Source: a virus
Length of the DNA: 24,087 nucleotides
Virus record (IMG/VR): IMGVR_UViG_3300020438_004615
Span: 1-24,087 of that record
Direction: 5' to 3' (one strand)
In this document: positions 6,172-12,875 of the stretch, in pieces
How positions within the stretch are numbered: the first letter of the stretch is position 1
Layout: each line of letters opens with the position of its first letter
Position numbers and translations under genes: made by a program
The notes under the pieces: generated by a model
What the model was told of the DNA's origin: nothing
Database searches by the model: none
What the model saw: the letters and a program-made list of their open reading frames with translations, nothing else

Positions 6172-6199
6172 ATATTACTTTCTTTTAAGATTTTGTCAA
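6172..6199 (-). promoter_or_regulatory. sigma70-type promoter before the GNAT-like gene
   Basis: Minus strand: perfect -35 TTGACA (6194-6199), 16-nt spacer, -10 TAATAT (6172-6177). It lies in the 38-nt gap upstream of the ATG at 6163. Confidence 0.6.
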
Positions 6200-6201
6200 G
6201 A

Positions 6202-6840
6202 TTATTTGTAGTTTAGTAGTGTACGTGATAACGCACTGATTCTATCAAAGTTTTCTGTTTGTTCTGGAACTTCATGATATGTATCTAAAGAATTTGGATA
6301 GCAAAAATAAGTTCCTGGTTTACATTTAATTTGTTTTGTTCTTTCAAATCTACAACCTGTATCATCGCAAATTTCTTTTATCAACCAAATTCCAGAGTCT
6401 TCAATATTGTTTGTATTATGGCCACTATCTGGAAAATATATCTGTTGAGTAAAAAGACTGTTGTATTGCTTATTGTCTTTGTTATCTAACAAGTGCATAT
6501 CTGTGTGTGGAGATTGCTTTGCTCCTTGCTGATGCCACGAATGTCCCCAAGCGGACATATGAATAGAAGGTAAAACTAAATTAAACTTTTTTAGTATTTC
6601 TGTAAGAAAAATTGGCTTTTTAAATATATCAAATATAGTATCTATTTCTTTTTGTGGATCAGTGCTTAAACGAACCGCCTGGCTTTCTTGTTGCCATGGT
6701 GCTTTTTCTTTTAATATTTTATGTATACGTGTTGATTCACTTTCGCTGAAGAATTGTTCTATGCAAATATGCGGCCACGGATTGTGCTGTACTTCAGCAT
6801 CTTTTATTTTTTGTATGACACTGTCAAAAGAAAACATCAT
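6202..6840 (-). CDS. 2OG-Fe(II) oxygenase-like protein
   Basis: 212 residues. The iron-binding triad is visible: HTD at residues 112-114 and H189, with R200 as the likely 2-oxoglutarate anchor. PGTYFCYPNSLDTYHE has the form of the penultimate strand of the double-stranded beta-helix. Such enzymes use O2 and 2-oxoglutarate to hydroxylate a substrate. The substrate is unknown; peptide, nucleotide and lipid are all possible. The ATG overlaps the stop of the next oxygenase gene upstream (ATGATG), so the two are coupled and may act on related targets. Two other oxygenases, at 13495 and 20637, belong to the large operon. Confidence 0.7.
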   Translation of the reverse strand: MMFSFDSVIQKIKDAEVQHNPWPHICIEQFFSESESTRIHKILKEKAPWQQESQAVRLSTDPQKEIDTIFDIFKKPIFLTEILKKFNLVLPSIHMSAWGHSWHQQGAKQSPHTDMHLLDNKDNKQYNSLFTQQIYFPDSGHNTNNIEDSGIWLIKEICDDTGCRFERTKQIKCKPGTYFCYPNSLDTYHEVPEQTENFDRISALSRTLLNYK

Positions 6841-7427
6841 GGATGTATTGGTGTGGTGTCTAATACTGTAGCAACTAGATGCACTCTATCTTCTTCACCA
6901 CCATTAAATGCATTATGATATCGTGTGTTGTCTGTAATCCAAACTGATCCGTCTGCTGGCATGTGTCTAACTTCTGTATCAATACACATACGAGCTCCGG
7001 GGTTGGTAACAATTGGAATATGTAATCTTGGTTCTGGATCTCTATGCCAACTCAATGTTGTTCTTGGCAGTTTCCATAACAGTCTAATCCTACCTAGTTT
7101 ATATTTTGATGTCAGTGTAGTGTATACTTCGTTGAAGTAAGTGTCCTCAAACAGTTTGACAAATTCAGAGTATTGCGTTTCGTCTATTGGTGCTTCTCTA
7201 GTTACTTCTTGACCTGTATGATCAGGTCTTGTCCAAAATAATCCTCTAACATTTCCGCCTGTGATTGAGTTTGGATCTCCTGGTACCTGTGTAAGACAGA
7301 TTGCGTTGATGTCTCTTTCACCAAGTGGCGATTGTCTTGCTACCCTAGTGTCTACTTCTTTTAATGCTGATTGTAGTTTGTTAATATCAAAACAAATATC
7401 AGGATCTTTATAAAAGTTTGTATGCAT
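6837..7427 (-). CDS. aspartyl/asparaginyl beta-hydroxylase-like oxygenase
   Basis: 196 residues. TTLSWHRDPEPRLHIPI gives the H128-x-D130 iron site. MPADGSVWITDNTRYHNAFN gives distal H171, and R181 in EEDRVHLVA is the likely 2-oxoglutarate ligand. This order and the WITDNTRYHNA wording match the Asp/Asn beta-hydroxylase domain. The target could be a protein side chain or a free amino acid. The next oxygenase gene overlaps its end by 4 nt. The ATG lacks a Shine-Dalgarno site, but TAAATA ends 6 nt upstream, inside the end of the preceding gene. Confidence 0.78.
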   Translation of the reverse strand: MHTNFYKDPDICFDINKLQSALKEVDTRVARQSPLGERDINAICLTQVPGDPNSITGGNVRGLFWTRPDHTGQEVTREAPIDETQYSEFVKLFEDTYFNEVYTTLTSKYKLGRIRLLWKLPRTTLSWHRDPEPRLHIPIVTNPGARMCIDTEVRHMPADGSVWITDNTRYHNAFNGGEEDRVHLVATVLDTTPIHP

Positions 7428-7428
7428 A

Positions 7429-7578
7429 TTAAATATTTATTACCATAAGTAATACTCCTATTAATCCTGTCATTGCTAGTATTACAGCAATCTTAATCCA
7501 AAAAATATGATGTGGAATTTTTTCCCATTTTTCTATTTGGTCTTTGGTTGAATGTATCTGCATCCAAGGACCCCACAT
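7429..7578 (-). CDS. 49-residue membrane protein
   Basis: Starts MWGPWMQIHSTKDQIEKWEK, then a single hydrophobic helix of about 20 residues rich in Ile, Leu, Val and Met, ending at INI. I chose the ATG at 7578 (directly after the TAG of the upstream gene, with a GAAGAG Shine-Dalgarno site) over an earlier in-frame start that would overlap dsbA. Predicted topology is a short amphipathic cytoplasmic part and one C-terminal membrane span. The family is not recognised. A holin role is conceivable given the lysozyme, but nothing here supports it specifically. Confidence 0.6.
   Translation of the reverse strand: MWGPWMQIHSTKDQIEKWEKIPHHIFWIKIAVILAMTGLIGVLLMVINI
7434..7439 (-). promoter_or_regulatory. 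possible late-promoter-like TAAATA box before the beta-hydroxylase
   Basis: TAAATA on the minus strand, 6 nt before the ATG at 7427, overlapping the last codons of the 49-residue membrane gene. Because it is within coding sequence it is weaker evidence than the intergenic boxes. Confidence 0.3.
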
Positions 7579-7579
7579 A

Positions 7580-7852
7580 CTACTCTTCTTTATGAGCACT
7601 GCCACGTTTGATTGTATCAAGTATCATCTCAATATCATCAAATGCATCTCGCTCTTCTGATAGACTGTTTTTGTATGCAATCTTAATTGCTTTGTTTAGT
7701 ACAGTAGGTTTAATATCAAGTTCTTCTGCAATATGTTTTACTGTATCTCTTAGGCCTGCTCTTAAATCATCTGACTCTTGCAATACTTGTGTGCCTTCAT
7801 CAAACAATCTAATAAGTTTTGCTTTTTCTTCTTGATTAATTGTTAATGCCAT
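7580..7852 (-). CDS. dsbA: DsbA-like double-stranded DNA-binding late-transcription protein
   Basis: 90 residues, mostly helical: KAKLIRLFDEGTQVLQES, then DLRAGLRDTVKHIAEEL, then KPTVLNKAIKIAYK and an acidic helix. Length, charge pattern and helix order match the T4 DsbA family (T4 DsbA is about 90 residues), which binds double-stranded DNA near late promoters. This is a family-level call from pattern. In context it fits the TAAATA boxes in the window. It begins 1 nt after the flavodoxin stop and is followed at once by the 49-residue membrane gene, so all three are co-transcribed. Confidence 0.6.
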   Translation of the reverse strand: MALTINQEEKAKLIRLFDEGTQVLQESDDLRAGLRDTVKHIAEELDIKPTVLNKAIKIAYKNSLSEERDAFDDIEMILDTIKRGSAHKEE

Positions 7853-7853
7853 T

Positions 7854-8297
7854 TTAGTTTCCTATTAGTTTTTTTATTGTATCAATTGAATACTCTCTTG
7901 CACCTTCATCGTCACCATCACATTCAAGTGTGTCAACTATTCTAGTTGCTCCAAGCTCTTCCATACGTTTGTCAATTTTCTTAGGACCTCCACAAAAATA
8001 AGTGTGCGAACTGTCTCCTAACCCACAAATACCATAATTAATGTTGCTGAGATCTATGTCAGTTTCTGATAGTTTATCAAAAAATTCTTCGCCATTAGAA
8101 GGAATATCGCCTTGCCCTGTAGTACTGGATACAAATAATACATTTTTCATCGTTTTAAATGTATCAATATCAACATCGTTCATTTCGCTTATCTCAATAT
8201 CAGCACCTAATTCTTTTGATGTACTTTCAAATACATCGTTGGCTACATCTTCTGCTGTGCCAAACATTGATGCCCATAATATGTTTACTTGTGTCAT
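7854..8297 (-). CDS. flavodoxin
   Basis: 147 residues, the usual length of a short-chain flavodoxin. FMN phosphate loop SMFGTAED (residues 10-17), second FMN loop SSTTGQGDIPSNG (57-69), and third loop GLGDSSHTYFCGG (92-104). The wording is closest to the MioC/CysJ-type group. It carries single low-potential electrons; in bacteria reduced flavodoxin starts the reductive cleavage of S-adenosylmethionine by radical SAM enzymes. A matching NADPH-flavodoxin reductase is encoded at 14157-14915 and five radical SAM genes lie in the same window. Shine-Dalgarno AGGAAG precedes the ATG. Confidence 0.93.
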   Translation of the reverse strand: MTQVNILWASMFGTAEDVANDVFESTSKELGADIEISEMNDVDIDTFKTMKNVLFVSSTTGQGDIPSNGEEFFDKLSETDIDLSNINYGICGLGDSSHTYFCGGPKKIDKRMEELGATRIVDTLECDGDDEGAREYSIDTIKKLIGN

Positions 8298-8302
8298 TTA
8301 TT

Positions 8303-8506
8303 TTATCTTCCTAACTTTTTACTCCTACCCATTGGTAGTTCTTGTTGTTTTTCATAAACACCACCTTTTTTTGCTTCCCATTCAACACGTACCATTTTGC
8401 TTTTAGTATTGCCTTGGAAAGACTTCACTGCTCTTCTATATCCTAGTGCGTCTATGGTTTTTGTTTCTTCTCCATCGTAGAACGTGTAAGTTCTCATTTT
8501 TGCCAT
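8303..8506 (-). CDS. small basic hypothetical protein (67 aa)
   Basis: Function not recognised. It begins MAKMRTYTFYDGEETKTIDA, then ALGYRRAVKSFQGNTKSKMV and a basic tail ending SKKLGR. Two predicted strands, one helix (LGYRRAVKSF) and high Lys/Arg suggest nucleic-acid or protein binding, but this is only a guess. It has the strongest ribosome-binding site in the window (AAGGAGG) and a TAAATA box 26 nt upstream, so it is likely made in quantity late in infection. Flavodoxin follows 5 nt after its stop. Confidence 0.65.
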   Translation of the reverse strand: MAKMRTYTFYDGEETKTIDALGYRRAVKSFQGNTKSKMVRVEWEAKKGGVYEKQQELPMGRSKKLGR

Positions 8507-8528
8507 AACCCTCCTTGGTTATATATTA

Positions 8529-8699
8529 TTAGTATTTAACTTTCTGCTCTAAGTGTCTTATTTCCCAACCTGTGCCTTTGTCTTTTTTCTGCAGGTCAAC
8601 CCAAACACTATGAGCATCTAATTTTTGATATACTGAATTGATTGTGTTTAAATTTTGTTTTAACTGTTTAACCAATTCAACTACTTTTGGATCTTTCAT
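8529..8699 (-). CDS. small hypothetical protein (56 aa)
   Basis: A short frame: MKDPKVVELVKQLKQNLNTI, then NSVYQKLDAHSVWVDLQKKD, ending WEIRHLEQKVKY. A first amphipathic helix and a DLQ..DKGTGWEIRHLE segment are visible; no known domain. The ATG has AAGGA 9 nt upstream. The gap to 8506 is small, and its last codons contain the TAAATA box of the next gene. It is divergent from the radical SAM gene at 8771. Confidence 0.6.
   Translation of the reverse strand: MKDPKVVELVKQLKQNLNTINSVYQKLDAHSVWVDLQKKDKGTGWEIRHLEQKVKY
8533..8538 (-). promoter_or_regulatory. late-promoter-like TAAATA box for the 67-residue gene
   Basis: GTTAAATACTAATAAT on the minus strand, 26 nt before the ATG at 8506 and upstream of its AAGGAGG site. 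It would also serve flavodoxin and dsbA. Confidence 0.45.
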
Positions 8700-8722
8700 A
8701 ATCGCCTATCCTTTACATTCAA

Positions 8723-8728
8723 TAAATA
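8723..8728 (+). promoter_or_regulatory. late-promoter-like TAAATA box for the plus-strand radical SAM pair
   Basis: CAATAAATACTATAAT, 42 nt before the ATG at 8771; the leader carries AGAGGA. The overlapping TATAAT could also serve as a sigma70 -10, but no good -35 is seen. Confidence 0.45.
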
Positions 8729-8770
8729 CTATAATAAAGTATAGTGACGCATTAGTCAAGAGGAAAATTC

Positions 8771-10033
8771 ATGGAGTTAGATATCAAAACATTCTGTCAT
8801 TTACCGTTTACATCTGTTTGGATAGGTGGAACTGGCCTAATGAATCCTTGTTGTAAAGCCGATCTTCATCAACAAAAAGAATATCAAATTCCACATCACA
8901 ACATAGATGATTATCTGAATTCAAAAGAATTAGCACAACTAAAAAATGATTTAGTAAAAGGTGTAAAAAATCCTGCCTGTAATGCTTGTTGGAACGAAGA
9001 AGCACAAAAACGGATATCAAAAAGACTTGAACAACAACTTTTTCAGGATTGGCAAAACAAAAAGTTTATTCCAATGAAACACAATACCAACACCTTGTCC
9101 TTGCAACTTACTAATTTATGTAACCTTGGCTGTAGAATGTGTCACTCGTTTTCTAGTTCAGTTATTGAAAAAGAAGATATAGAAAATAGTAATTTGTATT
9201 TCAGCAAAAAGTATGGTAGCTCAGAAAAGCCATATTGGCATCATAAAGAGGAGTATTTTGATGATTTAAAAAAACAAAAAGATTGGTGGGCAAACAAGAA
9301 CTTTTTAAAACAAATTTACGATATATTGCCTAACATTACATATATAGATGTGTCAGGTGGAGAACCATCTATTAATAAAACTTTTATAGATATACTAGAT
9401 TATTGTATTGATAATGATTTTGCCAAAAACATAGATTTAACTGTTACCACAAACGGACAGCAGATAAATCCAAAATTGATAGAAAGATTAAATAAATTCA
9501 AAAAAACACAATTGATTGTTTCTATCGACGGTTACAAAGATACATATGAGTATATCAGATATAAAGGCTCTTGGGACAAACTTGTAAAAAATATTAAAAT
9601 TTTTCAAAAATATTCAAAAGAAAATCTTTCTTTAATGTGTCACATGACTGCTCAAGTGTTAAACATTTTAAACTTACCGACACTGATAATTTGGCTTGAA
9701 AAAAACAATGTTGATTGGAATACCATTGATATTGTTTTTAGGCCAGACTATCACAACATACGATTATTAACCCAAGATGTTAAATCTGTTGCACTTAAAA
9801 AATTTGAAGAATTAAGACAACAACACACATTTAGTTTTAAAAAAAAATTACTAATAAGTAATATTATAAAAGCATTGAAAGTTAACGACCAAAAATATGC
9901 AGATGAGTGGTGGCCATATTTTGTAAGAGATACTAAATTAAAAGATGAAATAAGAAAACAAAGTCTTGAAAAATCTGTTCCAGAACTGTATAATATAATA
10001 AAAGAAAGATACACTTTTAAAAATGAAACTTAA
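8771..10033 (+). CDS. radical SAM protein with N-terminal auxiliary Cys region (rSAM 1)
   Basis: 420 residues. The SAM-cluster motif is LTNLCNLGCRMC (C117-x3-C121-x2-C124), with SGGEP at about residues 196-200 for SAM binding. Before the core, four or five cysteines (C9, C27/C28, C70, C73) in the patterns FCHLPF, NPCCKA and CNACW look like an auxiliary Fe-S site of the twitch/SPASM type, placed at the N-terminus. The C-terminal tail has the motif LKDEIRKQSLEKSVPEL, shared with rSAM 3, rSAM 5 and the orphan at 23666. The substrate is unknown; relatives modify peptides or small molecules. Shine-Dalgarno AGAGGA. It overlaps rSAM 2 by 11 nt. Confidence 0.85.
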   Translation: MELDIKTFCHLPFTSVWIGGTGLMNPCCKADLHQQKEYQIPHHNIDDYLNSKELAQLKNDLVKGVKNPACNACWNEEAQKRISKRLEQQLFQDWQNKKFIPMKHNTNTLSLQLTNLCNLGCRMCHSFSSSVIEKEDIENSNLYFSKKYGSSEKPYWHHKEEYFDDLKKQKDWWANKNFLKQIYDILPNITYIDVSGGEPSINKTFIDILDYCIDNDFAKNIDLTVTTNGQQINPKLIERLNKFKKTQLIVSIDGYKDTYEYIRYKGSWDKLVKNIKIFQKYSKENLSLMCHMTAQVLNILNLPTLIIWLEKNNVDWNTIDIVFRPDYHNIRLLTQDVKSVALKKFEELRQQHTFSFKKKLLISNIIKALKVNDQKYADEWWPYFVRDTKLKDEIRKQSLEKSVPELYNIIKERYTFKNET

Positions 10034-11138
10034 AAACATAGTATTCTACGAACTGGAACTAACATCAAAGTGTAATGCTAGATGTCCTGGTTGTTCTAGA
10101 ACTATCCATGGTGATACACACCCAGGACTAGATATGCTTGATATTTCTATTGACTACATTAAGAAGATTTTTCCACCGGAAGCAATCAAAGGAAAAGAAT
10201 TTGGATTTAGTGGTGTATATGGTGACCCTGGAATGAATAGAGATCTATACGACATCTGTAAATATTTTTTAGAAAATGATTGTGGTCCTATTGTTATTGA
10301 TACCAACGGTGGTATGCAAACAGAAGCATTCTGGAATAGACTATCTAAATTAAGTTCAGAACATACCATGCGACTGTGTGTAAAATTTAACATAGATGGC
10401 TACGAAAATACCAATCACTTGTACCGTGTTAATGTTAATTGGAAAAAATTAGTAAAAAACATAACTGCATATTCACGAGGTGGTGGACGAGGAGTATGGC
10501 AATACATTGAATTTGATCATAACGGCAATGATATTGATAGAGCAAAACAACATGCAAAAGATATTGGATTTGATTTTCATGTAAGAAGATCAGCAAGAAA
10601 TCAATCTAAAAAATCTTGGAAGTCTGTTGCTAAGAAAAAAGAAGATGGAAAAATTATAGAAAAACAAAATACAGTAACGTCTACTAAAAAACAAATATTG
10701 CATAAGCATTCACAGGCAAAATACAACATCACACAAAAAATAGATCATATAAAAGACACAAAGTTTACAGATATCAGTTGTAGACTGCTTCACGAAAAAC
10801 GTGTGTATATTTCACATGATATGAGGTTATGGCCTTGTTGTTGGTTTGGAGATATGCACAAGGATAATATTAGAACTGATAATGTTCAAAAGGGCAGACA
10901 AAAACTATTTGATTTAGAAAACAAATATGGTAAAAATTGGAACGACTTATCTAAATATTCAATTGACGAAATATTGCAACACGAATACTATTCAAAAATT
11001 TTACAACAATCTTGGGATACTGAACACGAATTTTATATCAAAAGATGTGTAATTGAGTGTGGCGGACACGGATCTAGATCAAAAGTTGAAGTTGAAATAA
11101 AAGAACTTGCCAACATGTCAAAATCTGATTCTAATTAA
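10023..11138 (+). CDS. radical SAM protein with C-terminal SPASM-like domain (rSAM 2)
   Basis: 371 residues. The motif TSKCNARCPGC gives C17-x3-C21-x2-C24. The SAM-binding GGEP position is replaced by GVYGDP (about 64-69). A C-terminal cysteine set (C253, C272/C273 in WPCCW, C342, C346) has SPASM form, normally holding one or two auxiliary 4Fe-4S clusters that contact a substrate. A lysine-rich linker (about residues 190-235) is inserted between the domains. SPASM enzymes such as anaerobic sulfatase-maturating enzymes and peptide modifiers act on protein or peptide side chains, which suggests, but does not prove, such a target. Its ATG lies inside the end of rSAM 1, so the two are made together. 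Confidence 0.85.
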   Translation: MKLKNIVFYELELTSKCNARCPGCSRTIHGDTHPGLDMLDISIDYIKKIFPPEAIKGKEFGFSGVYGDPGMNRDLYDICKYFLENDCGPIVIDTNGGMQTEAFWNRLSKLSSEHTMRLCVKFNIDGYENTNHLYRVNVNWKKLVKNITAYSRGGGRGVWQYIEFDHNGNDIDRAKQHAKDIGFDFHVRRSARNQSKKSWKSVAKKKEDGKIIEKQNTVTSTKKQILHKHSQAKYNITQKIDHIKDTKFTDISCRLLHEKRVYISHDMRLWPCCWFGDMHKDNIRTDNVQKGRQKLFDLENKYGKNWNDLSKYSIDEILQHEYYSKILQQSWDTEHEFYIKRCVIECGGHGSRSKVEVEIKELANMSKSDSN

Positions 11139-11146
11139 AAAAATAA

Positions 11147-11341
11147 TTATTTCTTTTGAAAATCTTTTGAGCTAACACCTAATTTAGCAAATGCATCTGC
11201 AAATGCTGTGTTTATTGGAGTCGACTGATTGTTGCTCACTGGCTTGTTATTCTTCTTTGCAGGTTTTTTCTTCTGCTTTGGCTTGGTTATTTTTTTAGTA
11301 GGTGTAATATCACCTATAATGTATGTTTGTTTTTTATTCAT
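11147..11341 (-). CDS. small lysine-rich hypothetical protein (64 aa)
   Basis: Starts MNKKQTYIIGDITPTKKI, followed by a stretch of Lys, Pro and Asn (about residues 16-38), a Ser/Asn-rich linker and a C-terminal helix AFADAFAKLGVSSKDF. The disordered basic centre with a helical end suggests binding to nucleic acid or a partner protein; no known family. It is preceded by a full TATAAATA box 21 nt upstream but has only a weak ribosome-binding site. It is convergent with rSAM 2, 8 nt away, with no terminator visible. Confidence 0.6.
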   Translation of the reverse strand: MNKKQTYIIGDITPTKKITKPKQKKKPAKKNNKPVSNNQSTPINTAFADAFAKLGVSSKDFQKK

Positions 11342-11362
11342 ATACTGCTCGGTTGTATGTTA

Positions 11363-11370
11363 TATTTATA
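11363..11370 (-). promoter_or_regulatory. full T4-type late box TATAAATA
   Basis: TATAAATA on the minus strand, 21 nt before the ATG at 11341. All eight bases match the T4 late -10 element. Confidence 0.55.
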
Positions 11371-11386
11371 TAGATATCTGTATTTA

Positions 11387-11629
11387 CTACCTATAATCGT
11401 CTTTATTGATCTTTCCTGCTTGTTCTTTTAAGTATAACCACCAATCTATAAACAATAATTGCATCACAGTACCCAAAGGTGTTAGCAAATATCCAAATAA
11501 AAATGGAAGGCCTATTAGGAAGAATACAATTGTTAATAGATATTTTAAAGGATTATCTGGTTGCCATTGACTCCACCTTGGAGGATCATATGGATCTTTA
11601 TTTCTATAGTCTTCAAATTCATATTTCAT
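11387..11629 (-). CDS. membrane protein (80 aa)
   Basis: Begins MKYEFEDYRNKDPYDPPRW, with a polar cytoplasmic-type N-terminus, then a hydrophobic region of about 40 residues (LLTIVFFLIGLPFLFGYLL and TVMQLLFIDWWLYL) that could make two membrane spans, and a charged end. No domain recognised. Its ATG directly follows the stop of the 39-residue gene (TAAATG), so they are coupled. It belongs to a run of small membrane proteins from 11387 to 12444. Confidence 0.65.
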   Translation of the reverse strand: MKYEFEDYRNKDPYDPPRWSQWQPDNPLKYLLTIVFFLIGLPFLFGYLLTPLGTVMQLLFIDWWLYLKEQAGKINKDDYR

Positions 11630-11749
11630 TTAAATTCCAGTATTAAATATTAATAAGGTTATTGTAATAATACTTATAGTAACTACATAAATCCAAGCAT
11701 CAGATAGAAGATCTTTGACTGCTTCTTTAATGAAATTACTTATCTTCAT
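11630..11749 (-). CDS. 39-residue membrane peptide
   Basis: A very short frame: MKISNFIKEAVKDLLSDAWI, then a single hydrophobic helix YVVTISIITITLLIF and a short end. The ATG overlaps the end of the preceding gene by 14 nt and the TAA abuts the next ATG. This perfect packing is the main support that it is translated. Predicted one-pass membrane peptide, no family known. Confidence 0.6.
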   Translation of the reverse strand: MKISNFIKEAVKDLLSDAWIYVVTISIITITLLIFNTGI

Positions 11750-12023
11750 ACTTGTGAAGATCTTCAAGAACACCTAAAGCCATAGCAGATGTCATTCTCA
11801 GTGTTTGAGATGTTTTGCCAATCCTTTTTAGATGTGCTTTGGCAGTATCGTTGTATTTGATACCGTAATGATTTTTGACATATTTGGCAAACTCAAGTAT
11901 TTCTCCTTCAAGTTCTTCCAACCACCAAACTTTCATATCAAGTTTTGATGCAACAGAATGTTTAACGTATGCTGGATCTAATTTAATTTGATTGTCTTCT
12001 TTGGTTATACGTTTCCTCGCCAT
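11736..12023 (-). CDS. hypothetical helical protein (95 aa)
   Basis: Begins MARKRITKEDNQIKLDPAY and is mostly helical: KLDMKVWWLEELEGEILEFA, then a region with HYGIKYNDTAKAHLKRIGKT, then ending HKYEDK. The N-terminus is strongly basic. No catalytic motif or known domain recognised. It overlaps the DUF2061-like gene by 19 nt upstream and the 39-residue gene by 14 nt downstream, so it is part of the same small-gene operon. Confidence 0.6.
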   Translation of the reverse strand: MARKRITKEDNQIKLDPAYVKHSVASKLDMKVWWLEELEGEILEFAKYVKNHYGIKYNDTAKAHLKRIGKTSQTLRMTSAMALGVLEDLHKYEDK

Positions 12024-12304
12024 TTGCCATACCTTTCTCTTTTAACTTTTTTTTTAACATTTTTCTTTTTAGTTATAATGCCAGATATCCAATACCTGTC
12101 TAATAGATAGTACCAAACCGAATTAACCAAAGGTTCGACTATTGCATCAGTGATTGCTACCCAAAGCTCTATACCTGGATCTAATAATTTTAATATTGCG
12201 GCCGCAATCACAAAGTGGCCAACAGTAAATACTATTGTTCGGGCCAATGACCCATTTAGTCGTGTTTGAAATAGTTGTTTTATTTTTGTTTTCATTTTTA
12301 TCAT
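12005..12304 (-). CDS. DUF2061-like membrane protein
   Basis: 99 residues. GSLARTIVFTVGHFVIAAAI is the first membrane span, a second hydrophobic stretch follows (ELWVAITDAIVEPLVNS), then SVWYYLLDRYW and a very basic tail (KKKNVKKKVKRERYG). The order (T/R-x-hydrophobic span, acidic-lined second span, YY-x2-(D/E)R-x-W) resembles the DUF2061 family, a small predicted membrane protein of unknown function found in bacteria and marine phages. Two ATGs (12304, 12295) are possible; neither has a clear ribosome-binding site, but the gene directly follows the 44-residue peptide gene. Confidence 0.6.
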   Translation of the reverse strand: MIKMKTKIKQLFQTRLNGSLARTIVFTVGHFVIAAAILKLLDPGIELWVAITDAIVEPLVNSVWYYLLDRYWISGIITKKKNVKKKVKRERYGKWRGNV

Positions 12305-12309
12305 TTATT

Positions 12310-12444
12310 TTATTTGTTTCTTTCCATTAACCATATAATTATAGGTAATGAAAATGCCATTATTATGTAAATTTCTAAGGTTGTTAATTCAATTCCACAT
12401 CTTAGAATACATTCTCCCCACCAATTGTTTATGGCTTCGATCAT
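12310..12444 (-). CDS. 44-residue membrane peptide
   Basis: A short frame: MIEAINNWWGECILRCGIEL, then a hydrophobic helix TLEIYIIMAFSLPIIIWLM and the end ERNK. A two-Cys amphipathic N-terminus is followed by one membrane span. It starts 3 nt after the stop of the gene at 12447 and ends 6 nt before the next start, so spacing supports translation. Function unknown. Confidence 0.55.
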   Translation of the reverse strand: MIEAINNWWGECILRCGIELTTLEIYIIMAFSLPIIIWLMERNK

Positions 12445-12446
12445 GC

Positions 12447-12725
12447 TTATCCAACCGGCTCAAGTTTACCGTTTTTATCTGTAAACCAAGTATAGCCTGC
12501 AACTTTAGCCTGCTTGTCAAATCCTTTAAGATTATAAGCAAACAATAAGTCTGGTTGATGTGTGTTTCTAATCAACCCGTACTTAGATTGCCTATTTCCT
12601 TCAAGGATATATGTGGCTTGTTTTGTGTTTGGGTCTTCAACAAGTTCAACTTTAAACTTGTGCTTACCAATAGTGATTTCTGTATTTTTTGGCAGATCAC
12701 TGTGTGTTTTTACTTCGTTATTCAT
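12447..12725 (-). CDS. hypothetical protein (92 aa), first gene of the small-gene operon
   Basis: Begins MNNEVKTHSDLPKNTEITIG, followed by alternating strands (HKFKVELVED, KQATYILEGN) and YTWFTDKNGKLEPVG at the end, so it is likely a small beta-rich protein. No domain recognised and no membrane segment. It is the first gene after the best sigma70 promoter in the window and has GAGG about 7 nt before the ATG, so it and the six genes behind it are probably expressed early. Confidence 0.65.
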   Translation of the reverse strand: MNNEVKTHSDLPKNTEITIGKHKFKVELVEDPNTKQATYILEGNRQSKYGLIRNTHQPDLLFAYNLKGFDKQAKVAGYTWFTDKNGKLEPVG

Positions 12726-12761
12726 TATTTTGCCTCATTGTTATTTAACATAGTTTTCTAT

Positions 12762-12789
12762 ATTATAGCATCATATAGGTATCTGTCAA
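12762..12789 (-). promoter_or_regulatory. consensus sigma70 promoter for the small-gene operon
   Basis: Minus strand: TTGACA (12784-12789), 16-nt spacer, TATAAT (12762-12767). Both hexamers are perfect. It directs transcription into 12725 and beyond and lies back to back with the late-type box at 12835. Confidence 0.85.
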
Positions 12790-12834
12790 CCATAAAGATG
12801 CCTAAAAAATTTATTATTTTGTTGACTGTTTGCA

Positions 12835-12842
12835 TATAAATA
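12835..12842 (+). promoter_or_regulatory. full T4-type late box TATAAATA
   Basis: GCATATAAATATAG, 33 nt before the ATG at 12876, with AAGGA in the leader. A TTGACT at 12822-12827 gives a weaker sigma70 alternative. Confidence 0.6.
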
Positions 12843-12875
12843 TAGTAGTATATTGTAATAATGAAGGAAAAAACA

